From NCBI GenBank assembly GCA_026706075.1, contig JAPOZM010000003.1:1-50437 (forward strand): a stretch of DNA of 50,437 bases, written 5' to 3'. A model generated the notes under the pieces. That model saw nothing but the letters and a program-made list of their open reading frames with translations. It made no database searches and was not told the origin of the DNA. The position numbers and the translations under genes were made by a program. Shown one piece after another: positions 26,201 through 34,742 of this stretch (within the stretch, counting starts at the first letter, position 1; each line of letters starts with the position of its first letter). Origin of the DNA: Gemmatimonadaceae bacterium (GTDB taxonomy: Bacteria; Latescibacterota; UBA2968; UBA8231).

Positions 26201-28893
26201 CTGTGACCGACTGTACTGCCACCGATCCTGACGGGGATGATCTGACGTGGACTGTGATTGGCACCCATGGAGGGTTTTTCAAGATCACCGGCTCCGGAGG
26301 TACCCGTCAGTTGGAGTTTTCGAACAATCCCAACTATGAGCATCGAGCCTCCTACTCCATTGTGGTAAAGGTGACTGATCCAGGAAGTCTGTCCGGCCAG
26401 GATGGCCTCACGGTGTCTCTGACGGATGTGAATGAGCAACCATCCGTGGACTGTCCTGAGACTCCTTCGAGGAATGAGAACGGTTCTTCCCCTTGGAAGG
26501 TTACAGAGTGCGAAGCTTCTGATCCCGATGGGGACAATCTTACGTGGGATACGGAGGGCGATCAGGGGAATTACTTCAAGATCACTGGCTCCGGGAACAC
26601 TCGGGATCTGGAGTTCAAGAGCAATCCGAATTACGAGCACCGGGCTTCCTACGCGGTCACGGCGGTGGTATCCGATCCTGGCGGGCTGAAGGACAAGGAT
26701 GCTATTACTGTGACGGTCAATAATGTCAATGAAGCGGGCCGGATCACCCTGTCGCCCTCGACGCCGATGACGTGCGCCCATGTGAACGCCACCCTCGAGG
26801 ACGTCGACGGCGGGATCACCACGGAGGCTTCCGCCTCACCGCCTTCTTCGCCGAGGTTCATCTACGGATGGGAGTGGGTCCCGCCGAGCGCGGGGCCCAG
26901 CGGTTCGTCGGGGACCTCCACGACCCGGAGCTACCTGCCGGCCAATCCGAGCGTGGGCCAGACGGTGCGGGTGACCGTGCAATACGGGGACCGGGCCTCG
27001 GACCGGAATACGGCCACCCTGACCTCGGGGGCGGTGACCGCCAACACCCCGCGAACGCCGACCGGTCTGAAATCGACGGGGGGCGACCGGCGGGTCTCCC
27101 TGTCCTGGAAGGCCCCGGACAACTGCGGCTCGACGATCACGGGGTACCGGTATTGGTACCGGAAGAAGTCGCAGACGGCGTGGGAGGACAGCGGGGGCGC
27201 GCCGGGCCCGTCGGTGTCGGTTCCGGGGCTTGACAACGACGTGCCCTACCGCTTCGAGATCCGGGCCGTCAACGGCCAGGGCCGGAGCCTGGCGGCGGGC
27301 ATCGACGGGACCCCGGTGCCCTGTGTCCTGTCGCTGTCGGGCTCGGCCGATGTGGAGTACACCGAGAACGGCACCGGACCGGTGGGCACCTACACGGTCA
27401 CGCGCTCGAGCTCCTGCGATGCGTCGCTCACGCTCACATGGTCGCGGGCAGGGACCAACGCCTCGGCGTTCAAGTTGACCGGGACCGGGTCGTCCCGATC
27501 GCTGAGATTCAACAGTGCGCCCAACTACGAGGCCAAGAGTTCCTACAGCGTGACCGTGCAGGTCACCGACGGGTCGGCGTCGGCGAGTCGTCCGGTGACG
27601 GTGAACGTGACCAACGCGGACGACCGGGGAGTCGTCACCCTGGATGCCAGCCGCCCCAAGGTGGGGGAGCATGTCACGGCCACCCTCACCGACGAGGACG
27701 GAGGCATCACCGGGCCGACCTGGTCCTGGAGTACCGAGAGCGGCGCCGCCGGCCAGGCCTCCTCGGTGCAGTCGTACCGCTACACCGTGCCGGCTTCCGA
27801 CGTCGGCAAGCGTCTGCAGGCGTCGGTCAGCTACACGGACAACCACGGGTCGGGCAAGAGCGCGTCCGGCCGGTCCGGCGTCGTGCGGGCGAACACGCCC
27901 AAGCCGCCGCCCGATTTCCGCGCCGTGCGCGGCAACGGGCAGGTCGCTCTCTCCTGGGGCGCGGCCGACGGCCGGGGCGCCGCCGTAGACCGCTATGACA
28001 TCCGCGGCGCGGGCTCGGGCTGGACGGCCGTGCCCGGCGCCGGCAGCGCCCGCGACACGACGGTGACCGGGTTGACCAACGGCACGTCGTACGCCTTCGA
28101 GGTCCGGGGCCACAACGGCGCCGGCCACGGCGCCGCCTCCCGCGCCTCGGCGACGCCGGCCACCGTGCCCGGGGCGCCGACGAACCTGGCCACCGACCGG
28201 CAGGGCGGCAACGGATTCATGGAGCTGACCTGGGGCGCGGCGCCGGCCAATGGCTCGCCCATCCAGCACTACTACTACCGCTACAAGAAGACCGGGGACG
28301 ACGACTGGCGCGGCTGGTACCGCCGCGCCGGCGGCGCCAACGCCCGCAGCAAGTCGTGGAACAACTTCGACGACGGCGCCTCGTACGTCTTCCAGGTGAG
28401 GGCCCGCAACCCTGTCGGCTACGGCACCACCGCCCAGGTCTCGGCGTCGGCCCTCGGTCCCGGCGGCTCGAACGACGAGGACGAGGCCGGCGGGCACGAA
28501 GAGACCGAGGACGAGCTGATGCCCGAGGGCGAGGTCCCCGAACCCGGCGAAGACGAGGTGGTGGTCGTCGCCAAGCCGGTGGCCGAGGGGCCGGCCGGCT
28601 GGTTGGCGGCGGCCGACTCGCTGGCGGTACGCTCCGCGCCCAACCCCTTCAACCCGAGCACCACCCTCCACTTCCAGTTGCCGGAGGCGGGCCCGGTGAC
28701 CCTGACCGTCTACAACGTGGCCAGCCAGGTCGTGGCCGAGCTGGTCCACGGCGAGATCCTGGACGCCGGGCTGCACGCCCGGGAATGGTACGGCACCGAC
28801 GAGCACGGCCGGCCGCTGGCCTCCGGCCTCTATCTCTTCCGCCTGATCGCCGGCGGCCAGGTCCTCACCGGCAAGCTCGCCCTCATCCGCTAG
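23203..28893 (+). CDS. Giant secreted HEXXH (metallopeptidase-like) protein with cadherin-like, fibronectin III and FlgD-like modules
   Basis: 1896 residues. Signal peptide 1-18. A predicted zinc site is HEYGH (372-376), with WSEGFASFF (Glu410) as a plausible third ligand, as in gluzincins. A fibronectin-like module (~565-660) and a cadherin-like module (~670-780) follow. Another fibronectin module ends near 965, then two tandem cadherin-like repeats (~980-1180; NPNYEHRASY occurs in both). After residue ~1181 more fibronectin and cadherin-like modules follow, then an acidic linker (~1755-1790) and a FlgD-like tail (APNPFNPSTT). Composition jumps at that point: line 24301-24360 is 53% G+C, line 27901-27960 is 75%. 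The protein therefore looks like a fusion of an incoming enzyme half and a resident adhesive/tail half. It probably acts outside the cell; whether it is an active peptidase is untested. Confidence 0.82.
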   Translation: MTRFLSVILLLSPLSVLAHMQDIPPVLRPLQPQITMLDAATRKVQITVKATIDSAGDLTVQMRIPHRVLQHQSENATVTLKHSQDDLSAGSTFSQSFVTYLPRNGHFLFNFNYDWEVEGRSKSGNIPIYVLMRAGSLRTRGNYLVPAPTFVKERPTLTHTLPAPKRADTPVSIKVKINGKVMYRNPHTDDDEPVAGVKVLLDWDRDNNERTVHVPPGHPTEYPTTNTEGEYEFDFTVASSPVSASYYRQIRVFAEKKNDATHPTAKKSAPLERYFADFHYVYPATDEANTFKSTTANIEPEPLVGMILRHALRAREFAAKNLKETPPSIAYVINDKATSSAFCSQLFRGCQIYQDLPAMRFKSDARSAVIYHEYGHWFEYHILGGQFAYAGISTGHNFTTFSNDTVAWSEGFASFFAGAGHNYWYARELPSKPEYHKYLNDPWTWEFYDADQRYIPTGGDRKQNEGAVACFLYSLWDGVEQRAPGYVGDNDDLAIPGRKILDAVIGRRRSNPQGPLKLNTSIESFRAEIKKQVAAYLHPSIDALYDWMFLSSPPHPARSATATGLTVMGDWNSRTLNWSDNTSPAIFTWDIRTWNIENNPEAGFKIYRKVAGDEPDYSLTNYRVAGRVASNVTTWTDPIDLDSGTYAYIVTAYNSGGDSAPRVVRNISVTRPSITLTGPSEVAVDEGTTGSLGQYEATSNGTVEWLPLAGDDAGDFTLAQVGTNTNQRSLAFSTVPDYEDPEDEGKNNVYNVKVEVQMQGEANTKLSQPTEITVRDIQDTDRPGTLSLSNTSPSPRVGTRIEATVRDLDNPQLSSAVWSWTSNTGGASGKAQQGNTYDPSILDIGNTITASVIYTDDYGSHTLTVTTTEVLPSLNLPGAPGNPTATGGDTEVTFSWTAAAHNGSPITHYEYAYRLSSSPDELDWDAALGPDGMNSKARSVTVTDDLTNGLTYRFFVRAHNSNGSGTSATADATPTDGNSAPTVSCPETASRAENGSKPWSVTDCTATDPDGDDLTWTVIGTHGGFFKITGSGGTRQLEFSNNPNYEHRASYSIVVKVTDPGSLSGQDGLTVSLTDVNEQPSVDCPETPSRNENGSSPWKVTECEASDPDGDNLTWDTEGDQGNYFKITGSGNTRDLEFKSNPNYEHRASYAVTAVVSDPGGLKDKDAITVTVNNVNEAGRITLSPSTPMTCAHVNATLEDVDGGITTEASASPPSSPRFIYGWEWVPPSAGPSGSSGTSTTRSYLPANPSVGQTVRVTVQYGDRASDRNTATLTSGAVTANTPRTPTGLKSTGGDRRVSLSWKAPDNCGSTITGYRYWYRKKSQTAWEDSGGAPGPSVSVPGLDNDVPYRFEIRAVNGQGRSLAAGIDGTPVPCVLSLSGSADVEYTENGTGPVGTYTVTRSSSCDASLTLTWSRAGTNASAFKLTGTGSSRSLRFNSAPNYEAKSSYSVTVQVTDGSASASRPVTVNVTNADDRGVVTLDASRPKVGEHVTATLTDEDGGITGPTWSWSTESGAAGQASSVQSYRYTVPASDVGKRLQASVSYTDNHGSGKSASGRSGVVRANTPKPPPDFRAVRGNGQVALSWGAADGRGAAVDRYDIRGAGSGWTAVPGAGSARDTTVTGLTNGTSYAFEVRGHNGAGHGAASRASATPATVPGAPTNLATDRQGGNGFMELTWGAAPANGSPIQHYYYRYKKTGDDDWRGWYRRAGGANARSKSWNNFDDGASYVFQVRARNPVGYGTTAQVSASALGPGGSNDEDEAGGHEETEDELMPEGEVPEPGEDEVVVVAKPVAEGPAGWLAAADSLAVRSAPNPFNPSTTLHFQLPEAGPVTLTVYNVASQVVAELVHGEILDAGLHAREWYGTDEHGRPLASGLYLFRLIAGGQVLTGKLALIR

Positions 28894-28908
28894 GGGGCTA
28901 AGCCCCCA
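28894..28908. terminator. Candidate bidirectional hairpin between convergent genes
   Basis: GGGGGC-TAA-GCCCCC overlaps the ROK stop codon, 1 bp after the giant gene's stop. It has no T run on either side, so terminator function is only suggested by its position between convergent 3' ends. Confidence 0.35.
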
Positions 28909-29791
28909 GCATCGCCGCCCCGAAGACGCCGGCGGAATCCCCCAGCTCGTTGCGCAGCACCCGCGTGTCGAGGCGGTCGTTGAAGACCCAGCGGGCCATC
29001 GACTCCACGCCGCGGCCGTAGAGGGCGTCCACGTTGCTGACCCCGCCGCCGAGGACGACCACGTGGGGGTCGAGGATGTTGACCACGGAGGCAATGGCGC
29101 GCCCGAAGCCCTCCGCGAGGCGCTCGACGGCGGCAACCGCCACCTCGTCCGTCCCCGCCTCGGCGCGGGAGGCGATCTCGGGCAGCTCTCGCCGGGTGCC
29201 GCTGCGCTCCTCGTAGAACCTCTCCAGGCCCGGGCCTGACAGCACCGTCTCGACGCATCCCCGGCGGCCGCAGTAGCACGGGTCCCCCCCGGGGTCGAGG
29301 ACGTTGTGGCCCCACTCGCCGGCGATGCCCTGGCCGCCGTGCAGGACCCGGCCGTCGACGACGACGCCCCCGCCGACCCCGGTGCCGAGGATGACGCCGA
29401 AGAGGATGCCGGCCCCGCGGCCGGCGCCGAGGCGGGCCTCGGCGAGGGCGAAGCAGTTGGCGTCGTTGGCCATCTCCACCCGGCAGCCGAGGTCGGCGGT
29501 CAGGTCGTCGAGCAGGGGGCGGCCGTTGAGGCAGGTGGCGTTGGAGTTCTTCAGGGTCCGGGAACGGGGGTCCAGGACGCCGGGGGTGCCGATGCCCAGG
29601 ACCTCGGGCCGGTGCCCGGCCTCGGCGGCGAGCCCCTCCACCAGCTCGGCGACCCGCCCGCGCACCCGGTCGTAGCCGAGGTGGCTGTCGGTGGGCACCC
29701 GCAGCCGGCACAGGGGCTGAAGGGAGTCGGCCGCCGGCAGCACCACGCCCTCGATCTTGGTGCCCCCCAGGTCGATCCCCCAGAAGCTCAC
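28898..29791 (-). CDS. ROK-family sugar kinase
   Basis: 297 residues from the GTG at 29791, which overlaps the MATE stop as GTGA. The phosphate-binding DLGGTKIEG is at residues ~6-14. The ROK motif holds VILGTGVGGG and the zinc-binding site (GHNVLDPGGDPCYCGRRGCVE), with the His and three Cys intact. ATP-dependent phosphorylation of glucose or a related hexose is likely. A piece of its 3' end is duplicated at 20254-20343. It converges on the giant secreted protein with 4 bp between the two genes. Confidence 0.9.
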   Translation of the reverse strand: MSFWGIDLGGTKIEGVVLPAADSLQPLCRLRVPTDSHLGYDRVRGRVAELVEGLAAEAGHRPEVLGIGTPGVLDPRSRTLKNSNATCLNGRPLLDDLTADLGCRVEMANDANCFALAEARLGAGRGAGILFGVILGTGVGGGVVVDGRVLHGGQGIAGEWGHNVLDPGGDPCYCGRRGCVETVLSGPGLERFYEERSGTRRELPEIASRAEAGTDEVAVAAVERLAEGFGRAIASVVNILDPHVVVLGGGVSNVDALYGRGVESMARWVFNDRLDTRVLRNELGDSAGVFGAAMLGA

Positions 29792-31215
29792 GAGGCCGCC
29801 TCCGCCGCCGGCGAGGACTCTCCCGCGGCCTCCTCGATGACCCGCATCGACTTCCAGGGGCCGATGCGGAAGCGGCGGTAGAACACGGCCGCGGCCACCA
29901 CGAGGTAGGCGACGATGAAGACCCAGACGGTGTAGACGCCGGCGTCGAACCACTCCACGGCGATCAGCGGCGGCGCCACCATGATCGACAGGCCCATCAG
30001 GAACCCGGCGTACATGATGTAGCGCGTGTCGCCGGCCCCCTTGAGGGCGGCGGTGAACACGATGTAGGCGGCGTCGAAGAGGCAGTAGAGGCCGACGATG
30101 CGCAGCAGGGAGCGGGCCAGGTCGCGGGCGTGGACGAATTCCTCGCCCGAGGCGCCGGCCCCGTAGGGCAGCAGGAAGAGGTCGGGCAGGAGGATGTAGG
30201 CGGCGGTCATGATCCCCCCGTATCCGAGGGCCACGTGGAGACCGCTCCAAGTGCAGTACTCGGCGGCGGCGGGCTCCCCGGCGCCGAGACGCTGGCCGAC
30301 CATGGTGGACACGGCGATGCCGGCGCCGATGAGGGGCATGAAGGCGAGGCTGTTGATGTTGAAGGCGAGGTTGCTTGCCGTCAGTTCCAGGGTGCCCACC
30401 CGGCCGATGATGAGGATGAAGAAGGTGAAGGAGAAGATGTCGAGCATGAAGTTGACGCCGGTGGCGCCGCCGAAGCGGAGGAGCCGGCCGAAGAGGGCGC
30501 GGTCGAAGCGCCAGGCGCCGTAGGTGGCGAAGCGCCGGCGGTGGGAGGGCCGCGCCAGCAGGACCAGGTAGAGGCCGGCGGCGCACACGGCCGCCGTGTT
30601 GGTCGCCCAGGCGGCGCCCCGCAGACCCATCTCGGGCAGGCCCCAGGCGCCGAAGATCAGCCCGTAGTCGAGGACGATGTTGACGCTGGTGGCGGCGGCG
30701 TTGACGCCGAGGACGGACCAGGTCCGCCCGCGGCCGCTGTAGAAGCAGGCGAGGGCCGTGGACAGGATCAGGGGGCCCATGCCCCAGCAGAGGATGCGGA
30801 AGTAGACGACCTCGTTGGAGCGGATCGGCTCCTCGTGGCCGACGAGGTCGAAGATCGGCACCGCCATCAGCGCCACCAGGACCCCGGCGACGGCGCTCAG
30901 CATCGCCAGGTAGCCGCCCTGCCACAGGGCGGCGCCCACCCGCTCGGGACGGCCGGCGCCGACGTACTGGGCGACGAAGGTGTTGACGTACCCCGCGATG
31001 CCCAGGAAGAAGCTGACGAAGACGAAGCTGGTCAGGCCCGCCGGCAGGGACGCGGCCAGGGCGTCGGTGGAGTACCAGGTGAGGAAGACGCGGTCGACGA
31101 AGTGCTGGATGCTCCAGCTCGCCGTGCTCAGGATCAGGGGAAAGGCGATCTGCAGGAACTCGCGGTAGCCGCCGGGAGCGGACCAGCGCGAGCGCAGGGG
31201 CTCGGTGATCGTCAA
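29788..31215 (-). CDS. MATE-family multidrug/solute antiporter
   Basis: About 475 residues if the TTG at 31215 is the start. The frame is open further upstream, but that extension is Arg-rich and overlaps the opposite-strand methyltransferase, so it is not used. About twelve hydrophobic segments are visible, including FLQIAFPLILSTASWSIQHF at the N-terminus and SLAFMPLIGAGIAVSTMVGQ in the second half, a typical MATE pattern. It couples to the ROK kinase by a 4-bp overlap. The pairing suggests a sugar or metabolite, but MATE transporters usually export drugs using Na+ or H+. The start codon is uncertain. Confidence 0.82.
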   Translation of the reverse strand: MTITEPLRSRWSAPGGYREFLQIAFPLILSTASWSIQHFVDRVFLTWYSTDALAASLPAGLTSFVFVSFFLGIAGYVNTFVAQYVGAGRPERVGAALWQGGYLAMLSAVAGVLVALMAVPIFDLVGHEEPIRSNEVVYFRILCWGMGPLILSTALACFYSGRGRTWSVLGVNAAATSVNIVLDYGLIFGAWGLPEMGLRGAAWATNTAAVCAAGLYLVLLARPSHRRRFATYGAWRFDRALFGRLLRFGGATGVNFMLDIFSFTFFILIIGRVGTLELTASNLAFNINSLAFMPLIGAGIAVSTMVGQRLGAGEPAAAEYCTWSGLHVALGYGGIMTAAYILLPDLFLLPYGAGASGEEFVHARDLARSLLRIVGLYCLFDAAYIVFTAALKGAGDTRYIMYAGFLMGLSIMVAPPLIAVEWFDAGVYTVWVFIVAYLVVAAAVFYRRFRIGPWKSMRVIEEAAGESSPAAEAAS

Positions 31216-31309
31216 GGAGCGCCGCCGGTTGCCGCCGTCTGTCGAATGCCTAGCTTTCCCAACTCTTCCCCTTGCACAGAAGCACCTGAATCTCTCTCCC
31301 CGTCGAGAC

Positions 31310-31957
31310 ATGGGCAAGAAGAAGCACAAGTCCGACAAGTCGACGCAGCGCGAGGCGTACGGCGTGACCATCCTCAAGGCCGGTCACCCCCGGGTGCGGG
31401 CCCTGAAAAAGGACCACGAGCCGGAGATCCACGGTGACCGCTTCTGGAACTCCAGCTACCTGATCATGGACTTCCTCGAGCGCCAGGGCCTGCCCTCCGG
31501 CGCCCGGGTCATGGAGGTCGGCTGCGGCTGGGGGCTCCTCGGCATCTACTGCGCCAGGCAGCACGGCGCCGAGGTCGTGGGCGTCGACGCCGACGCCAAG
31601 GTCTTCCCCTACCTGCACCTGCACGCCGAGGTCAACGGCGTGACCCTGCAGACGCGGCGCTCCCGCTTCGAGAAGCTGAGCAGGGCCCAGTTGGACGGCA
31701 CCCGCGTGATCCTGGGCGCCGACATCTGCTTCTGGGACGAGATGATCGACCCCCTCTACCGGATGATCCGCAAGGCGACGCGCGCCGGCGTCGAGCAGAT
31801 CGTCATCGCCGACCCCGGCCGGCCCCCCTTCGACGAGCTGTGCGAGCGGGCCGAGAAGAACCTTGGGGGCGAGCTGAAGGAGTGGGAGGTCAGCCGGCCG
31901 GTGAAGACCCACGGCTGGTTGCTGATCGTGGGCAGCCTGCCCACCGCCTCGGACTGA
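31310..31957 (+). CDS. Class I SAM-dependent methyltransferase
   Basis: 215 residues. Motif I is VMEVGCGWGLLGIYCA and the acidic end of strand beta2 is VVGVDAD, both standard for S-adenosylmethionine binding. The downstream ILGADICFWDEM resembles the METTL/Nnt1-like protein-lysine methyltransferase group, where a D-x-x-(Y/F) motif follows beta4. The N-terminus is a Lys-rich stretch (MGKKKHKSDK). The ATG at 31310 is used; no strong ribosome site is visible. It is divergent from MATE and convergent with the dehydrogenase (6 bp between stops). Substrate unknown. Confidence 0.75.
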   Translation: MGKKKHKSDKSTQREAYGVTILKAGHPRVRALKKDHEPEIHGDRFWNSSYLIMDFLERQGLPSGARVMEVGCGWGLLGIYCARQHGAEVVGVDADAKVFPYLHLHAEVNGVTLQTRRSRFEKLSRAQLDGTRVILGADICFWDEMIDPLYRMIRKATRAGVEQIVIADPGRPPFDELCERAEKNLGGELKEWEVSRPVKTHGWLLIVGSLPTASD

Positions 31958-31963
31958 CCCGCG

Positions 31964-32932
31964 CTAGAACCAGTTCTTCTTGTCCACCACGTTGACCAGC
32001 TCTTCGCCGTCGCGCAGCCGCCGGCAGTTTTCGATCAGCAGCTGCAGGCGCCGATCCTCGAGGTAGGGGCCGGCGCCGGCCACGTGGGGCGTCATCAGGA
32101 AGTTCGGCGCCTTCCACAGCCGGTGGCCCTCGGGCAGCGGCTCGATCTCGAAGACGTCGAGGGCGGCGCCGCCGATGGTCCCGCCGTAGAGGGCGTCGGC
32201 CAGGTCGTCGAGGACCACGTTCACCCCCCGGCCGATGTTGATCAGCACGCCGGTGGGCTTCATCCGCGCCAGCCGCTCCGCGTTCATCAGGCCTTCCATG
32301 GCCGGCGTCTGGGGCGCCGTCATGATGACGAAGTCGCCGCGGCCGATCTGCTCGTCCAGGGCCTCGGGCCGGTGCAGTTCGTGGACCCCCTCGGGCGGCT
32401 CGGGCACGCGCGGGTCGACGGCGATCACGTGCATGCCGAACTGGGCTAGGTGGCGCGCCGTCTCGCCGCCGATGCCGCCGGCGCCGATCAGAACCGCCGT
32501 GGCCTCGGGCAGGTGCACGGTGGGGGCGGCTTCCCCGCCCGAGATCCACAACCCCTCGAGCTGCTGCGGCATGTAGAGGTGCAGGCCGCGGGCGAAGGCG
32601 AGGACGAAGGCCATGATGTGGGCCGAGATGTGGTCGTTGTAGATGCCGCGCTGGTTGGTGACCGTCACGTCGCTGTCGACCAGCTCCGGGAAGTAGAACC
32701 CCGGGCCCGGTCCCGCCGCCGGCGCGCACAGCCAGGTCAGCTTTCGGGCGGCGGCCAGCAGCTCCGGGTCGAGGCTGCCGAAGGCGCCGCGGACCTCGCC
32801 GATCCGCTCCAGGGCCTCCTCCCGCGAGCCCGGCAGCAGGATCTCGATCTGCGGCACCTCCTCGCCGAGGGCGTCGGCCCAGCGGCGGCGGCGGTCGTCC
32901 ACGGGCGGCAGGAACATGAAGCTGTAGGACAT
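31964..32932 (-). CDS. D-2-hydroxyacid dehydrogenase (NAD-dependent)
   Basis: 322 residues. NAD-binding motif GAGGIGGETARHLAQFG, and the catalytic triad positions: Arg in NIGRGVNV, Glu in FEIEPLPEGHRLW, His in MTPHVAGAG. It reduces or oxidises 2-hydroxy/2-keto acids such as glyoxylate or hydroxypyruvate. It ends a run of minus-strand genes beginning with the HEQIH protein at 35.5 kb; the 67-bp gap to the Cache gene leaves operon membership open. Confidence 0.9.
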   Translation of the reverse strand: MSYSFMFLPPVDDRRRRWADALGEEVPQIEILLPGSREEALERIGEVRGAFGSLDPELLAAARKLTWLCAPAAGPGPGFYFPELVDSDVTVTNQRGIYNDHISAHIMAFVLAFARGLHLYMPQQLEGLWISGGEAAPTVHLPEATAVLIGAGGIGGETARHLAQFGMHVIAVDPRVPEPPEGVHELHRPEALDEQIGRGDFVIMTAPQTPAMEGLMNAERLARMKPTGVLINIGRGVNVVLDDLADALYGGTIGGAALDVFEIEPLPEGHRLWKAPNFLMTPHVAGAGPYLEDRRLQLLIENCRRLRDGEELVNVVDKKNWF

Positions 32933-32999
32933 GGTGCTTTCCCGGGAATCTGGTTCAGGTGCGTGGGTGCAGGGCAGCGGCGCCGAGGGTTGGCTCCCC

Positions 33000-33575
33000 C
33001 TATGGCCTCCGCTCTTTCAGGGCGCCCCACGAGGCCGGCGCCACGTTCGTCTGCTCCGGATCGAGGTACAGGCCGGCGCCGATGTAGTAGCTGTTGCCCT
33101 GGATCTCGATGGGGGCGGCGTAGCTCACCTTGGGGGACTCGTCGGGGCCCTCGATGGCCGGGTTGTCGAAGAGGTAGTGCACCCACCCTCCCCCGGCCTG
33201 GGCCGCCTTGACCAACTCCTGCACGATCCTGACCCCGTTGGCGTCCTCCTGCTCGTAGTTGTTGGTGCCCTCCCGGGCGGGGTTGGCGCCGTGGAAGAAG
33301 CTGGTGCCGTCGAAGCTGGTGATGAAGATGTAGATCGCCCCCTCCCTCCAGCGCTCGGTGCCCAGGTCGGCCAGGACGGCCTGCAGCTCCTCGTCGGTCC
33401 CGGTGGCGTCCACCAGGCCCTTGGCTCCCAGGACGAACTCCTTCAGCGTCTCCCGGTCGACCACGTCGGCCGCGGCCAGGAGATGGCCATCGGCGAGGGC
33501 CGGGCGCGGAGTGGTGGACAAGCCTCCGGCCGCCAGGGCGAGGGCCAGCGACAGGGTCAGTGAAGCTCGGGTCAT
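33000..33575 (-). CDS. Exported single-Cache-domain protein
   Basis: 191 residues with a signal peptide (TLSLALALAAGGL) ending near ALADG. The rest resembles a free-standing Cache sensor domain: AVLADLGTERWREGAIYIFI, SFDGTSFFHGANP, and the closing SYAAPIEIQGNSYYIGAGLY are typical Cache_2-like strands. There is no kinase or methyl-accepting part, so it would bind a small molecule in the periplasm and signal through a partner. The atypical protein kinase immediately upstream is a candidate, but this is inference. Confidence 0.72.
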   Translation of the reverse strand: MTRASLTLSLALALAAGGLSTTPRPALADGHLLAAADVVDRETLKEFVLGAKGLVDATGTDEELQAVLADLGTERWREGAIYIFITSFDGTSFFHGANPAREGTNNYEQEDANGVRIVQELVKAAQAGGGWVHYLFDNPAIEGPDESPKVSYAAPIEIQGNSYYIGAGLYLDPEQTNVAPASWGALKERRP

Positions 33576-33686
33576 TGGGTCTGTCTCCGAATCGGTTGCA
33601 GGAAAGTGGCTGTGAGCAATATCCCGGAAGCATCCGGAATCCGCAACGCCCGGCTCAGCCCGTTCCCGGCCACCCGTGAGCCGCCA

Positions 33687-34550
33687 TCAACCCCCCTGAC
33701 GGGTCCCGCCGTCGCGCGCCCTTGTCCACGCCTCATGGAAAGCAGCCAGGGTCGGGTAGCGCTCCGCCGGCTCCTCGCGGCAGGCGCGCTCCACGACCTC
33801 GCGGACTTCGGCGGGGATCCCGGTCGGCTCGAAGAAGACGGCCGCCGCCCGCCCCATGGTGAAGACGGTGGTCCCCTCGTCGATGCGGGCCCCCCGCGCA
33901 AACTCCTCGGGGGCCATGAACCGCGTCGAGCCGAACATGCGCCCCATCTCGTTGACGAAGGGCCCGCGCTGGTAGTTGTCCAGGTCGACGAGGTGCACGG
34001 CGTGGCGCTCGAAGTCGTAGATCACCGAGCCGTCGTAGAAGTCGCAGGCGATCCAGCCGCGCGCCGCCAGCCGGCGGTGGACGTCGTAGATCTCGTCGAG
34101 GGCCCGGAGAATCGCCTCCGGCGGCAGGTGCACGAACCGGTGGAAGGAGGAGCCCGGGCGGGTTCGCTCCGCGGCCTCGACACGCAGCAGCAGGCCCTCG
34201 ACCCAGTCGTAGACCAGCAGCGGGCCGTCCGGGGCCTCGACGACGTGGTGGAGGGCCGGCAGGGCCCGGTGGGTCAGGGAACGGGCGAGGACGGCGGCGT
34301 TCCTCAGGAGATCGCCCCGGACGCGGTGGTCGGCCCAGGCGGTGGAGACCCCGAGGTCGCCGGGGGTCTTGACGAAGAACCGGCGGCCGCCGACGTCCAC
34401 GCCGTAGGAGATGTTGCCGGAGTCCTGAGTCTCCTCGCCGAAGCGGGCGAAGATCTCGCCGCAGGCGCGCAGGAACTCGACGGCGGAGAGGGGGGTCTCG
34501 CGCGCCGTCAGCAGAGGCGTCGAGGGGAGTTGCGGGCCTTCGGGGCTCAC
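33687..34550 (-). CDS. Atypical protein kinase-fold protein
   Basis: 287 residues. The kinase fold is visible: FFVK (Lys61, VAIK-Lys candidate), the catalytic loop WIACDFYDGSVIYD (Asp170 in the HRD position, but His-Arg replaced by Ala-Cys and the usual Lys and Asn by Tyr and Ser), VDLDNY (Asp189/191 in the DFG place) and GSTRFMAPEE (APE motif). Catalytic Asp is kept while the Asn and DFG Gly are not, so activity is uncertain. No membrane segment. It is placed between a secreted HEQIH protein (192 bp upstream) and the Cache protein (111 bp downstream), all on the same strand. Confidence 0.7.
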   Translation of the reverse strand: MSPEGPQLPSTPLLTARETPLSAVEFLRACGEIFARFGEETQDSGNISYGVDVGGRRFFVKTPGDLGVSTAWADHRVRGDLLRNAAVLARSLTHRALPALHHVVEAPDGPLLVYDWVEGLLLRVEAAERTRPGSSFHRFVHLPPEAILRALDEIYDVHRRLAARGWIACDFYDGSVIYDFERHAVHLVDLDNYQRGPFVNEMGRMFGSTRFMAPEEFARGARIDEGTTVFTMGRAAAVFFEPTGIPAEVREVVERACREEPAERYPTLAAFHEAWTRARDGGTRQGG

Positions 34551-34742
34551 CTGCCGGCTCGCTGCGGATGGTGCCTCGGGGGTGCACCGGTGGCGCCTGG
34601 GCGCCGGCGCACATCCGGGGGGCTGCTCCTCGGTCCGGCGCCTGGCGGTCGACGGGTCCTCACTCGGCGGCCCCGGGGAAGTGCTCTCTTCGGGGGCGAT
34701 CCTCGGGCGCGCGCCAGCCGCCGCCGGCCCCTCGGCCGGCGC

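Noticed and set aside
26836..28897. Long minus-strand open frame continuous with the ROK region
   Set aside because: It is antisense to the giant secreted gene and shows only compositional bias; the ROK gene has its own stop at 28898.
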